From assembly GCF_900142465.1 (NCBI RefSeq), contig NZ_FRAX01000009.1, positions 62,001-126,000 of the forward strand: a DNA stretch of 64,000 bases, in the 5' to 3' direction. Positions 15,467 through 24,381 of this stretch are shown one piece after another. The notes beneath the pieces are model-generated. The model searched no databases. It was not told the origin of the DNA and saw nothing but the letters and a program-made list of their open reading frames with translations. Made by a program: the position numbers and the translations under genes. This DNA is from Fibrobacter sp. UWH6 (GTDB lineage Bacteria; Fibrobacterota; Fibrobacteria; Fibrobacterales; Fibrobacteraceae). Position 1 is the first letter of the stretch. Every line of letters begins with the position of its first letter.

Positions 15467-17331
15467 AGTTTTTCCATTATTTGTTTGGCGACGGATTCCC
15501 CGTCAATATTCAAAAGTTTGTAGAGGGCCGAAATTTCGCCCTGTTCAACGAATTTGTCCGGAAGTCCGAAGCGGAGCAAACGTTTGTCCGTAATTCCGAG
15601 ATCCATAAGCAGTTCGCCGATAGCAGAACCAAAACCACCAACTAAGGTATTGTCTTCGAGAGTTACAATAGTCTTGTGGCTTTCGAAGAGTGCGCGGTAG
15701 CATTCTTCGTCCAAGGGTTTGATGATGCGAGCATCCACGAGAGTCGGGTTGTAACCGTTCTCACGCAAGACACTTGCAGTCTTCTTCAGTTCGTTAGTCA
15801 TGAAGCCTGCACCCAGGAGCAAGATATCCTTACCCTGTTCAAGAACCTTGGGCAGTTTCGCATCAAAGTTCTCAGTTGCAGGTTCCAAAGTTTCTGCCAA
15901 GGCAGTACCGCGAGGATAGCGGATCGCCACAGGCCCTTCCATGTCGATAGAAGCCTGGATCATATCCCGAAGTTCATTCTCGTTAGACGGAGCCAGGATG
16001 GTAATTCCCGGAACCGTACGCAAGAACGACAAGTCAAAAACGCCATGATGGGTAGGACCATCGGCCCCCACCAAACCGGCGCGGTCAAGCACCATCACCA
16101 CATGCAAATTCTGCAGGGCGATGTCATGCATGATCTGGTCGTAGGCGCGCTGCATAAAGGAGGAGTAGATTGCCACTACAGGCACCACACCATCACAGGC
16201 AAGACCAGACGCAAAAGTCAGAGCGTGTTCTTCGGCAATACCCACATCGATAACGCGATCAGGAAGTTCCTTGGCAACGATATCCATGCCGCAGCCCGTG
16301 GGCATTGCAGCCGTAATACCGATGACACGGTTATCCTTCTTCGCAATTTCAAGAAGGGTCTTACCAAAGATGCTGGTAAGAGACGGATTGGGCTTACCCG
16401 GAGCCAGGGGCAGACCACTTTCAGGATCGAAGGGACCGCAACCATGGAACTTGGTGGGGTTAGCTACAGCCGCAGACATACCACGGCCTTTTTCCGTCAG
16501 CACATGAACGAGGCAAGGCCCGGGCTGGGACTTGACTCGCTCCAGAATCATAATCAATTCATCGATGTCATGACCATCGATAGGACCAAAGTAGCGGACG
16601 CCCAGATCTTCAAAGAACTGACCGGGCTTCACAGCCGTCTTGGCAGCACTTTCCACCTGCAGGAACAGATCGCGGAAACGGGAACCCAGAATACCGGGAA
16701 GACGCTTCATCAGGCGGTCCAGGTCCGTACGCATCTTGTTGTAAACCGGATCGGAAATCACACGGTTCAGATACTTGCTAAAGCCGCCGACATTGGGCGC
16801 AATGCTCATCTTGTTATCGTTCAAGATGATGGTCATGTTCTGCTTAGAAATGCCAGCATTGTTCAGAGCTTCATAAGCCATACCGCCGGTCATGGAGCCA
16901 TCACCAATAACAGCCACCACGTTGTTCTTGCGCTTGAAGTGGTTACGGGCAACAGCAAAACCCAGAGCAGCAGAAATGGAAGTGGTTGCATGACCTGCAC
17001 CATAGCAGTCATACTCACTTTCGTTACGCTTCAGGAAGCCCGAAATACCGCCCTGCTGACGCAAGGTACCGAAGCGATCGATACGGCCAGTCAGAAGCTT
17101 GTGAACATAAGCCTGATGACCCACATCCCAGACAATCTTGTCTTCGGGAGCGTTGTACACATAGTGCAGCGCAAGAGTCAGTTCCACTACACCAAGGCTC
17201 GAAGCCAAATGGCCGCCATGCTTAGAAACCTGACCAATGATGGTCTCGCGAATCTGGGAGGCCAACTGTTCAAGTTCCTTCACAGAACAATGCTTAATGT
17301 CCTGAGGCGACTTAATGCTCTTAAGGTCCAT
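15463..17331 (-). CDS. dxs: 1-deoxy-D-xylulose-5-phosphate synthase
   Basis: The 622-residue product is full length for DXS. The thiamine diphosphate motif is present (AVIGDGSMTGGMAYEALNNA then NDNKMSIAPNVGG), as is the transketolase-like half with DRAGLVGADGPTHHGVFDLS and the C-terminal domain. It condenses pyruvate with glyceraldehyde 3-phosphate, the entry into the MEP isoprenoid route. Its ATG overlaps the ispA stop (TAATG) and its stop overlaps the next gene (ATGA), so ispA, dxs, the methyltransferase and probably pyrF form one operon. Confidence 0.97.
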   Translation of the reverse strand: MDLKSIKSPQDIKHCSVKELEQLASQIRETIIGQVSKHGGHLASSLGVVELTLALHYVYNAPEDKIVWDVGHQAYVHKLLTGRIDRFGTLRQQGGISGFLKRNESEYDCYGAGHATTSISAALGFAVARNHFKRKNNVVAVIGDGSMTGGMAYEALNNAGISKQNMTIILNDNKMSIAPNVGGFSKYLNRVISDPVYNKMRTDLDRLMKRLPGILGSRFRDLFLQVESAAKTAVKPGQFFEDLGVRYFGPIDGHDIDELIMILERVKSQPGPCLVHVLTEKGRGMSAAVANPTKFHGCGPFDPESGLPLAPGKPNPSLTSIFGKTLLEIAKKDNRVIGITAAMPTGCGMDIVAKELPDRVIDVGIAEEHALTFASGLACDGVVPVVAIYSSFMQRAYDQIMHDIALQNLHVVMVLDRAGLVGADGPTHHGVFDLSFLRTVPGITILAPSNENELRDMIQASIDMEGPVAIRYPRGTALAETLEPATENFDAKLPKVLEQGKDILLLGAGFMTNELKKTASVLRENGYNPTLVDARIIKPLDEECYRALFESHKTIVTLEDNTLVGGFGSAIGELLMDLGITDKRLLRFGLPDKFVEQGEISALYKLLNIDGESVAKQIMEKL

Positions 17332-18218
17332 TATTTAACTCGGGTAATGATGAAAGCTGCGACAGAGCGAAGGATCGTGGTATCGTACTTAAGACCGTCC
17401 AATGCCTTGATAGACTCGTCATAAAGTTCGCGAGCCCTTTCCCTGGACTTTTCCAGACCAACCAGAGCCGGGTAGGTTGCCTTGCCCTTCTCGATGTCGG
17501 ATCCGGCGTCCTTGCCCAGTTCTTCGGTGGTAGAAACGATGTCCAGGATATCATCGACAATCTGGAAAGCCAGACCGATAGAACGGCCATAGTCGCGAAT
17601 AATCTTGATTTCGTCTTCGGTTGCGTTTGCCAGACGGGCACCCACTTCCAGAGAAGCTTCCAGGAGAGCGGCAGTCTTGTGGTAATGGATATAGTCCACA
17701 GTTGCCAGATCAACAGCCTTACCTTCGGATTCGATGTCGATCATTTCGCCACCGATCATACCATAGGTACCCAGCAGGTGAGCCAGGATTTCGATAGCCT
17801 TGGCATTGCCGGTCTTGCCCATCATTTCAAAAGCATGGATGCAGAGGGCATCGCCAGCCATCACGGCGGTAGCTTCGCCAAACTGCTTATGGCTAGTGGG
17901 CTTGCCGCGACGGAAGTCGTCGTTATCGACGCAGGGCAGATCGTCGTGAATCAGGGAGAACGTATGGAGCATTTCCAAGGCGCTCATGGCGTAATCCACA
18001 GAGTTTCCCTTACCGCCGAACATGTCAAACGCAGCCTTGACCAAGGCCGGGCGCAAACGCTTGCCACCTGCAAACATGGAATAGCGCATAGCCTCATGAA
18101 GGCGACAGGGCTGATCCGTCACAGGGGGGAGTAATTCATCAAACTTCTTTTCCGCTTCCTTGGAGACGCGGGAAAGGTAATCCAGGGCAATAGCCGCTTC
18201 TTTTTCAAGAGATTCCAT
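17331..18218 (-). CDS. ispA: Farnesyl/geranyl diphosphate synthase
   Basis: The 295-residue polyprenyl synthase has both Asp-rich motifs, DDLPCVDNDDFRRGKPT (first) and FQIVDDILD (second), with GGKRLRP near the N-terminus. It builds C15 or C20 prenyl diphosphates from IPP and DMAPP. I start at the ATG at 18218 (MESLEKEAAIALDYL): an in-frame ATG at 18263 would put the first codons inside the terminator hairpin of the upstream gene. It is the first gene of the operon leading to dxs. Confidence 0.94.
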   Translation of the reverse strand: MESLEKEAAIALDYLSRVSKEAEKKFDELLPPVTDQPCRLHEAMRYSMFAGGKRLRPALVKAAFDMFGGKGNSVDYAMSALEMLHTFSLIHDDLPCVDNDDFRRGKPTSHKQFGEATAVMAGDALCIHAFEMMGKTGNAKAIEILAHLLGTYGMIGGEMIDIESEGKAVDLATVDYIHYHKTAALLEASLEVGARLANATEDEIKIIRDYGRSIGLAFQIVDDILDIVSTTEELGKDAGSDIEKGKATYPALVGLEKSRERARELYDESIKALDGLKYDTTILRSVAAFIITRVK

Positions 18219-18234
18219 ATTTACCAAATTTACA

Positions 18235-18261
18235 TAAAAAAAGGCCCCCACAAAAGGGGCC
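18235..18261 (-). terminator. Terminator between the surface lipoprotein gene and ispA
   Basis: On the minus strand GGCCCC, loop TTTTGTGG, GGGGCC-type stem followed by seven T. It stops transcription from the TIGR02147/lipoprotein pair and shows that ispA needs its own promoter. Confidence 0.85.
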
Positions 18262-18286
18262 ATTCCTTTAAATGAAGCGTTTGAAG

Positions 18287-20050
18287 CTAGAAAAGCACAC
18301 CATAAAGTTTAACGTCATCCACATAGACTTCATTCTTCGGACTCAGGTAGCAGTTGTCCTTGCAACCCGGGAAGAAATGAATCTGACGGACGCCGTTCTT
18401 TACGCGCTCCCAAGTACTCTTGCAATCCTTCTTTTCGTCATTATCGATGCAAAGTTCTGAAGGCTTGATTACAATACGCTTCCAGCTTGAATCCAGGGAA
18501 ATCCTGGATGAGGCAGCCTTGGTACCCTTATCATAGTTCTCCCAATTTTCGAGAGTCACCCTGATGTTGCCATCGCCCTTGGCATAGAATGCGATGGAAT
18601 CAAGATCCGAAAGATTCAGCGTTTCCTTAAACTGAGTTCCCAGCAGAACCCATGCGTAAGGATCAAAGGCAACCGAGTACTTTCCATGGAATACGGTAGA
18701 TCCGCGAGAAGAATCCGCTTCTAGGTAATCGGCAATCTTATGGGAAGAATCAGCCTTGCCGTTCTTGTAGAAAGAGGACCCCTTCCACAGAGTATCGACA
18801 CTCATGTACCAACGCGTATCGTCTTCTTCAAAGTCGTAAAGAAGTACCGACGGCTTTTCAGACTTGGAAACCTTAGAAGTCTTTACAGTCCAGTCAACAA
18901 AGGGTTTGGTTCCGTCATTATGAACAAAGTAAACTTTTAAGGAATCGTTAGCAGGAAGCGCAGGCAGCACATAGGCGCCAGACGCATCCGTCTTCACCAG
19001 TTCATCAAGGCCATAAACTCCAACCCAGGCAAAATCTTCGTCGGCAGTCAAGGTCACATTGCTGGAGTAGCTTACCGAAGTAGTCAACGTAATAGAATCA
19101 ACATCCTTCAGCTCTTCTGCAGAATAAACTCTGGAATAGGACTGGCTTCCCGAAGTGACAGTCAGACGGTAATCGCCAGACTTAGGCCATTCCATATCAA
19201 AACGTCCATTCTCGTCGGCATACTTATCTGCAACAACCATGAAGCTCCTGACAGAACGAATTTCGCCAACGCTATCAAGGGATCTCAGGGCAACCGTGGC
19301 ATAAGCCGCCGGAGAGCCGTTCTGAAGCAGCACGGAAACCTTGGGCAGAGAATCGGCAACCACCTCCGAAGAATCCGTTACGGAACTGTCAATTTCTACG
19401 GGAGTCTTATAGTTGTACTGCACCTGTTCGTAGGGCTGCAGGAACACGGACTCACGTCCCAGGTCTTCCTCATAGCCGTCATCCATGAAATACAACTGCA
19501 AGGTGTCGTTAGCAGGAATTGCCGGAATAAAGAATACACCATTGGAATCAGAACGCACCAGCACATCAGTGCCGACAACGCCAACCCATACCGCCTTGCT
19601 GCCTTCAGGAATATCGGCAACACCCGTCAGGGTTGCAATAGCAGAAAGGTCTACAACCCCTTCCAGAGAATCCAGAGCCTGATAGCTCTCATGAGAAACA
19701 ATCTTTGTATAGGCAGAACCGTCATAGGACACGGTCATACGGTATTCGCCAGAGTCGGGCACGGTCAATGCAAAGCGGCCAACACTATCGGTAACCGTCG
19801 TCGCCACGGCGACCACCATAACTTCTTCCTTAGCCTCGGGTACGGTATAGTCAACCTGATGCAAGGACACGCTGGCATTAGAAACAGGAACGCCACCAAC
19901 ACGGGCAACGATACCATTGGTAGTAATACTACCCGGTCCACCAGCGAGATTATTTCCGGAATCGGAAGGATTATCGGAGCAGGCAAAGAACGACGCTACC
20001 AATGGTAGCGACAAAGGCAAAACAAACTTTTTCAGCAACTGGCTGTTCAT
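18287..20050 (-). CDS. Surface lipoprotein with Ig-like repeats and a carbohydrate-binding-like domain
   Basis: The 587-residue product has a lipobox FFAC (Cys24), followed by SDNPSDSGNN. Two carboxypeptidase-regulatory/Ig-like repeats share the pattern DSVGRFALTVPDSGEYRMTV and ENGRFDMEWPKSGDYRLTV, each followed by a WVGV(V/Y)G...PA(I/L)PANDSL block, so they are internal duplicates. Residues about 405-587 form a beta-sandwich like CBM11-type galactose-binding domains (LLYDFEEDDTRW, SIAFYAKGDGNIRVTLENW, VYVDDVKLYGV). It is co-translated with a TIGR02147 regulator (four-base overlap), a pairing seen repeatedly in Fibrobacter. Substrate unknown; a polysaccharide ligand is likely. Confidence 0.85.
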   Translation of the reverse strand: MNSQLLKKFVLPLSLPLVASFFACSDNPSDSGNNLAGGPGSITTNGIVARVGGVPVSNASVSLHQVDYTVPEAKEEVMVVAVATTVTDSVGRFALTVPDSGEYRMTVSYDGSAYTKIVSHESYQALDSLEGVVDLSAIATLTGVADIPEGSKAVWVGVVGTDVLVRSDSNGVFFIPAIPANDTLQLYFMDDGYEEDLGRESVFLQPYEQVQYNYKTPVEIDSSVTDSSEVVADSLPKVSVLLQNGSPAAYATVALRSLDSVGEIRSVRSFMVVADKYADENGRFDMEWPKSGDYRLTVTSGSQSYSRVYSAEELKDVDSITLTTSVSYSSNVTLTADEDFAWVGVYGLDELVKTDASGAYVLPALPANDSLKVYFVHNDGTKPFVDWTVKTSKVSKSEKPSVLLYDFEEDDTRWYMSVDTLWKGSSFYKNGKADSSHKIADYLEADSSRGSTVFHGKYSVAFDPYAWVLLGTQFKETLNLSDLDSIAFYAKGDGNIRVTLENWENYDKGTKAASSRISLDSSWKRIVIKPSELCIDNDEKKDCKSTWERVKNGVRQIHFFPGCKDNCYLSPKNEVYVDDVKLYGVLF

Positions 20051-20883
20051 TTTTCCTTCTCCTGCAACGGTTTTGTAAAGGCAAGAGGGAACAACTGGAT
20101 ATTCAGCTGGAAAACCGTGTTGTCGCCTTCGCCTTCCTGAGATAAACGTAGTAAATCCGTTCGAAATTCATTAATCTTTTCGCGAATCAACTGGATATCA
20201 TCCATGTTGAACGTCATGGTGACAGTGCTGATATCTCGCAGGTGCGGTGCATGACGTTCCAGCGACTCCCCTGCCAGGGCGATAGTGTCTTTCTGGAACT
20301 GTCGAACAGCGGCAGAGCGCCAGTTTCCGCCGGTACTCACGAAGGTATCGTTTACCTTCCAGAAGCCGTCGCGGTCTGTTGAAATCATGTTCAGTTCGTA
20401 AAGCAACTGAACGGCCGCTTTCGCCTCGTCCTCGGTAATCTGGGGAGTGCAGCATTCGGCTAGGCCTTGATAGTCATCCTTGAACTTGCAAATACCGATA
20501 ATGGAACGGATTGCGTTGTAGTACCAGTGGCGGTAGAATTCCAGTTCCTTCTTCTGCAGAAGCTTGAGAGACACACCCTTTAAAGCCTGCATACGTTCGT
20601 AATGCTGCAAGGCTTCGTTGTCAGTCTTGGCTCGGCCAAAGAAAACCATTTCTGTCCAGTAGGCAGTTTCCTTTTCATCCAGTTCGAAGAACTGAGCCGC
20701 CGGCTCGATAAGCGCGGTAGAAAGGTGAATCTTGCCCTGGGAAACACGAAGCAGATTACCAGGATCGGCACCCATCTTCATAGCCATATAACGCCACGAA
20801 ATCACAGTCTTGCGCTGCTTAAAGTCATCGAATGCGTCACGTAACCACTCGCGGTAGTCGGTATATTCAAAAATCTGCTTCAT
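20047..20883 (-). CDS. TIGR02147 family regulator
   Basis: The 278-residue product opens with the family hallmark FEYTDYREWLRDAFDDFKQR and a helix-turn-helix-like segment (SWRYMAMKMGADPGNLLRVS, then QGKIHLS). The family is known mainly from Fibrobacter and Bdellovibrio and is thought to regulate transcription; each copy tends to sit next to a secreted or lipid-anchored protein. The gene overlaps the following lipoprotein start by four bases. It probably controls its own operon, but no operator is clear in the 46 bases upstream. Confidence 0.85.
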   Translation of the reverse strand: MKQIFEYTDYREWLRDAFDDFKQRKTVISWRYMAMKMGADPGNLLRVSQGKIHLSTALIEPAAQFFELDEKETAYWTEMVFFGRAKTDNEALQHYERMQALKGVSLKLLQKKELEFYRHWYYNAIRSIIGICKFKDDYQGLAECCTPQITEDEAKAAVQLLYELNMISTDRDGFWKVNDTFVSTGGNWRSAAVRQFQKDTIALAGESLERHAPHLRDISTVTMTFNMDDIQLIREKINEFRTDLLRLSQEGEGDNTVFQLNIQLFPLAFTKPLQEKEK

Positions 20884-20929
20884 ACAGAAAAAGATAAATC
20901 AGCCCGATGAGAAATTCCACCACCGCAGA

Positions 20930-21325
20930 CTAATCTCCGTTGTGAAACTTTACAACGATATCCAGGTCCTTGCTGCAGGTCGCCTTCCACCGACATTCGG
21001 GGGCGGAATTTCTTTCCGCATCGACGCAAACCCCAGTAAAATAAAGGGTTCCAGCCTCTTCCTTTGATTTTCCGTATGCCACTCTGTATGCAAGATCCGC
21101 CACCGGCGAAGCCTGAACCAAATCCTCGCCCATCAGTTTAGCCGTGAGCCGAATCACACAATTATCCTTGGTGGGCATGGATTCTTCATCCTCGCCCACT
21201 CCGGGAATCCAATGAATCTGCAGGGGCCGGAACTCCGGCTCGGGGCTCTTCTTGGCGCAACCCGTTACGAGGACCGCGGCAAGAGAGCAAGCAACAGCTG
21301 CGATATAGAAGGCAGCCTTATTCAT
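20930..21325 (-). CDS. Small lipoprotein of unknown function
   Basis: The 131-residue product has a lipoprotein signal (LAAVLVTGC, Cys23) and a short mature domain with four cysteines toward the C-terminus (CVDAERNSAPECRWKATC). I do not recognise the fold. It lies four bases after the diguanylate cyclase gene on the same strand, so it is probably co-transcribed and could report or bind a periplasmic signal for it. Confidence 0.72.
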   Translation of the reverse strand: MNKAAFYIAAVACSLAAVLVTGCAKKSPEPEFRPLQIHWIPGVGEDEESMPTKDNCVIRLTAKLMGEDLVQASPVADLAYRVAYGKSKEEAGTLYFTGVCVDAERNSAPECRWKATCSKDLDIVVKFHNGD

Positions 21326-21329
21326 ATCG

Positions 21330-22658
21330 TTAACGGGTACGCTTGAAGGTGGCGCTAGTCACCCTGTTGCGGCCGTTCTCCTTAGAAGCGTAAAGGGCCT
21401 TGTCAGCACGTTCGAACAGGCGCTTAGGATCTTCGCCAGCCACCATTTCGGCAATACCGAAGGAGCAGGTCACCTGCTGCTGCTTGATCAGCTGAGTATT
21501 TTCAATAGCCATACGGAGCTTTTCAGCAAGGAACTGGGCATTCTGGATCGGCGTGTCGCTGCAGAGGATCACGAATTCTTCGCCTCCCCAACGGACCAGT
21601 GCATCCGTATTACGGATCTTGCTCTGGATCAGCTTGCAGAGATTCACCAACACTTCGTCACCGACGCTATGACCATACTGGTCATTGATATGCTTGAAGT
21701 GGTCGATATCCAGAATCACGAAGGAAACAGGGCTGTCATTCTTGACCAGGTTTTCCTGTTCGCGCATCAGGATGCTGCTGAAACCGGCACGGTTGAGGCA
21801 ACCGGTCAGCGGGTCTTCCTTACTGGACTTTTCGTATTCAGTCTTTTCGATTTCGAGAGCCTTCAGGTTCTTTTCCAGTTCTTCACGCTTCTTCTTGGCT
21901 GCGGCCCGTTCACGGCTATAGTCAAAGAAGCGGATGACCAGGATCATGAAGAAGGTCACGAACCACACACCGACGATGCCGGTCGTAAGGTCTTCCTTGG
22001 CGATCTTCTTGCCCTTGAAGCAGAGACCGCGGATTTCAAGAGTACCATAGCCCAGGGGAGCGTTGGTACCGGTCTGAATTTCGATCAGGGGGATGTTAGA
22101 AAGGTCTACACGAGCCTTATGAACGTCCACCTCGTTCTGAGCAACCCACCAGCCGGCCACGCGGAATTCCTGGGGAACGAACACTGCCGGATAGGTTTCA
22201 TTCAGGGGGAAGAATTCTATTTCGTTGAACTTCAGTGAAGTTTCATCACCGTCGCGATAGATAGCGCTATCATAACCGCGCATGTAGAGACGGACGGAAC
22301 CTTCGCCACGGGGCTTCACCCACACGAAGATACTGTCGTAATGGGAAAGATCCTTACCGCGGACCTTACCGTCTCCAAGGAAAATCTTCACGCCAGCATA
22401 AGGATAGGCGTAGCCTTCACGGAGTTCATAGTCCATGATGACAGAGGAATCCGTACGGGTCAGCTTTACTGCAGATCCGCCGCCATCCACAGAGTCAGAC
22501 TGGGCGATGACGTAAGGGAAATCCGACAATTTGAGGAATTCGATATTATCTAAGCCATTTTCGTACGCAAAAAGGGCGATGGCGGTAAGAGCCAACAACA
22601 CGAAAATCAGGATATTCATCCTGAACAGCACATAGATTTTCTCAAAGAGCCTAGACAT
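21330..22658 (-). CDS. Diguanylate cyclase with periplasmic sensor domain
   Basis: The 442-residue protein has two membrane segments (about 14-30 and 228-245) around a periplasmic beta-rich domain (YDSIFVWVKPRGEGSVRLYM, IEIQTGTNAPLGYGTLEIRG) that resembles galactose-binding-type modules. A coiled coil (REELEKNLKALEIEKTEYEK) leads into a GGDEF domain (SFVILDIDHFKHINDQYGHS). The active loop is GGEEF, an active variant, and the inhibitory I-site RNTD stands at the proper five-residue spacing. It should make c-di-GMP in response to an envelope or sugar signal. A lipoprotein gene follows after four bases. Confidence 0.93.
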   Translation of the reverse strand: MSRLFEKIYVLFRMNILIFVLLALTAIALFAYENGLDNIEFLKLSDFPYVIAQSDSVDGGGSAVKLTRTDSSVIMDYELREGYAYPYAGVKIFLGDGKVRGKDLSHYDSIFVWVKPRGEGSVRLYMRGYDSAIYRDGDETSLKFNEIEFFPLNETYPAVFVPQEFRVAGWWVAQNEVDVHKARVDLSNIPLIEIQTGTNAPLGYGTLEIRGLCFKGKKIAKEDLTTGIVGVWFVTFFMILVIRFFDYSRERAAAKKKREELEKNLKALEIEKTEYEKSSKEDPLTGCLNRAGFSSILMREQENLVKNDSPVSFVILDIDHFKHINDQYGHSVGDEVLVNLCKLIQSKIRNTDALVRWGGEEFVILCSDTPIQNAQFLAEKLRMAIENTQLIKQQQVTCSFGIAEMVAGEDPKRLFERADKALYASKENGRNRVTSATFKRTR

Positions 22659-22709
22659 AGGAAACCTATACTTGTAAGATATTGTCCCTCAAATATATAA
22701 AAATAGGGG

Positions 22710-23831
22710 CTAACGGGATAGCCAGCCACCCAGTTTAGCTACAAATGGGCGCAAAGTACGGGCCAAATCGGCCTGGGAATGCACATCCGGATGCCCAAGG
22801 AGGCCTGCATTATCCGTACGGACCTCCACAAATTCCAAATCCTTGTGACCGGCAGCCAGTTCGGACTGGTAAATGGCCTTTACAGTGGGAGTCAGGTCAT
22901 CATTGGGCCAGATTTTTGTGGACACCAGCAGGAACTTCACCCCTTCATGGGCCTTGCGCAGTTTCTGAAGGAGCTCCGCATAAGCCTTGGAGAATTCCTT
23001 CTTGTCGCCATAAGGAGGGTTTCCCTGGAAGTCATTGATGCCAATAAAGATTACAACCACCTGGGGGTGGAAGCTGCCAAAATCCCACTTGAGGGATTCT
23101 TCGGGCAGCTTGCCAGCCAAATCCGCCGGGGCCTCACCGGGAACGGTAAATTCATAAAGGCGAGGCACCTTCCATTCAGGCACAATATTGTCGTAATTGC
23201 GGACCATGCCGCGACCGCTAAAGGCGTTCACCTGAAAATCAGCCTTGAAGCCATCGGCAAGCAGGTAGGCATAGCTCTTGGAGGCGTTAGTCTTTTCGAA
23301 AACCAGGGACGGGTCATCGGAACCGCTACCTTCATCACCGAAGCCCACGGTAAAGGAGTCCCCAATAAATTCGATACGTCGGCCACTCTGCTTGGGAACG
23401 GAGCCAAAACTTCCGGAACCATCCAGAGAAATTCCGTAGACCTTTACGGAACCGGGATTCGTCTCGCTGATTTTCACCAGGCGATAACGGTGGGATTCAC
23501 CATCTCCGGCCACCTTGACCGACTGGACCTTACGCGCACCGCTAACAAAGGCGGCAACTTCCCTTGAATCTTCTACGAGGATCCAGCGGGATTCCCCTTC
23601 CAGATCGAAATCAATAGACTTCGCCACGGCATTAAACTGAATAACTGCCGCCGGAGCGCTAGTCCTGCTGAACTGATTCTGATGATCCCAGCGGCCATTA
23701 AAAATGCAATTCTTCGCCAGTGAGCTTTCAGACAAATTATTCATAGAATTTTCCTTGGCCTGGGGAGAAGCCACAAAAGAAACAAGTGCGAGTCCAAAGA
23801 CCGCCACTTTAAAAAAAACACCTAATCTCAT
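22710..23831 (-). CDS. CE2-like acetyl esterase (SGNH hydrolase)
   Basis: I start at the ATG at 23831 because it gives a signal peptide (MRLGVFFKVAVFGLALVSFV). Residues about 35-140 form the beta-sandwich of carbohydrate esterase family 2 (YRLVKISETNPGSVKVYGIS), followed by the SGNH part: nucleophile block RRIEFIGDSFTVGFGDEG, VVIFIGINDFQGNP, and the C-terminal GHPDVHSQADLA with the catalytic His. CE2 enzymes remove acetyl groups from xylan or other plant polysaccharides. No lipobox is seen, so it is probably periplasmic or secreted. It diverges from a cytochrome c gene. Confidence 0.88.
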   Translation of the reverse strand: MRLGVFFKVAVFGLALVSFVASPQAKENSMNNLSESSLAKNCIFNGRWDHQNQFSRTSAPAAVIQFNAVAKSIDFDLEGESRWILVEDSREVAAFVSGARKVQSVKVAGDGESHRYRLVKISETNPGSVKVYGISLDGSGSFGSVPKQSGRRIEFIGDSFTVGFGDEGSGSDDPSLVFEKTNASKSYAYLLADGFKADFQVNAFSGRGMVRNYDNIVPEWKVPRLYEFTVPGEAPADLAGKLPEESLKWDFGSFHPQVVVIFIGINDFQGNPPYGDKKEFSKAYAELLQKLRKAHEGVKFLLVSTKIWPNDDLTPTVKAIYQSELAAGHKDLEFVEVRTDNAGLLGHPDVHSQADLARTLRPFVAKLGGWLSR

Positions 23832-23890
23832 AAACAAAATTATAGTAATTGTCCCGACGTCCTCAAGCAAGCCTTACTAAATTGTCGTTT
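23832..23890. promoter_or_regulatory. Divergent promoter region, esterase / cytochrome c
   Basis: Only 59 bases separate the two chosen starts. The AATTATAGTAATTG segment near 23840 could supply -10-like boxes for either side. No operator is evident. Confidence 0.35.
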
Positions 23891-24370
23891 ATGGGCGTAA
23901 ACAAGTTTAAATGTTTATTTACACTGTTAGCTGTGTATGGGATGCTGCTAGGCACCTCCATTATGCCCGCATTCGCAAACAGCGAACCAGACACTTCGCA
24001 AAGCCCAGGCACCCCCGCCCCAGGTTCCGAAGGAGACACCCTCACCCGCGAAGACGCACGCATGGCCCTTCTCGTGTACAAACTTCTTCAACCCGATGGA
24101 AAATTAAAGGGAGCCAACCCGGAACGCGGGAAAAAACTTTTCAATCAAAACTGCAAGTCATGCCACGGCGAAGAAGGGCATCGACTCAACTTCGCCCACG
24201 ATTACAGAAAGCCCCCGATTTTCATCGGGGACCGAGCTAGAAATGACATGCCAACTTTCTGGTATCAGATGAATTTCGGCGATGATGACCGCAACATGGA
24301 ACCCTACATAGACGAATTAACACTGGATGAGTTAATCGATATAGCGGGCTATGCGCAGACCCTGCCATAA
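23891..24370 (+). CDS. Secreted monohaem cytochrome c
   Basis: The ATG at 23891 gives a signal peptide (TLLAVYGMLLGTSIMPAFA) and a 159-residue product. After a Pro/Ser linker, residues about 75-159 form a class I cytochrome c: RGKKLFNQNCKSCHGEEGH with C88, C91 and H92 binding haem, and Met127 or Met136 as possible sixth ligands, ending in a helix LTLDELIDIAGYAQTLP as usual in this fold. It should carry electrons in the periplasm. It stands alone and converges on the gene at 24382. The haem-attachment machinery is not in the window. Confidence 0.9.
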   Translation: MGVNKFKCLFTLLAVYGMLLGTSIMPAFANSEPDTSQSPGTPAPGSEGDTLTREDARMALLVYKLLQPDGKLKGANPERGKKLFNQNCKSCHGEEGHRLNFAHDYRKPPIFIGDRARNDMPTFWYQMNFGDDDRNMEPYIDELTLDELIDIAGYAQTLP

Positions 24371-24381
24371 GAAAACGAATT

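Noticed and set aside
14189-15523. Plus-strand frame of 444 codons rich in Thr/Val/Ala
   Set aside because: It is the mirror of the FGDR-repeat and SPOUT coding sequence and its Thr/Val repeats arise from those repeats.
18219-18263. Longer N-terminus for ispA starting at 18263
   Set aside because: Its codons are formed by the terminator stem of the upstream unit, and the family N-terminus starts at the ATG at 18218.
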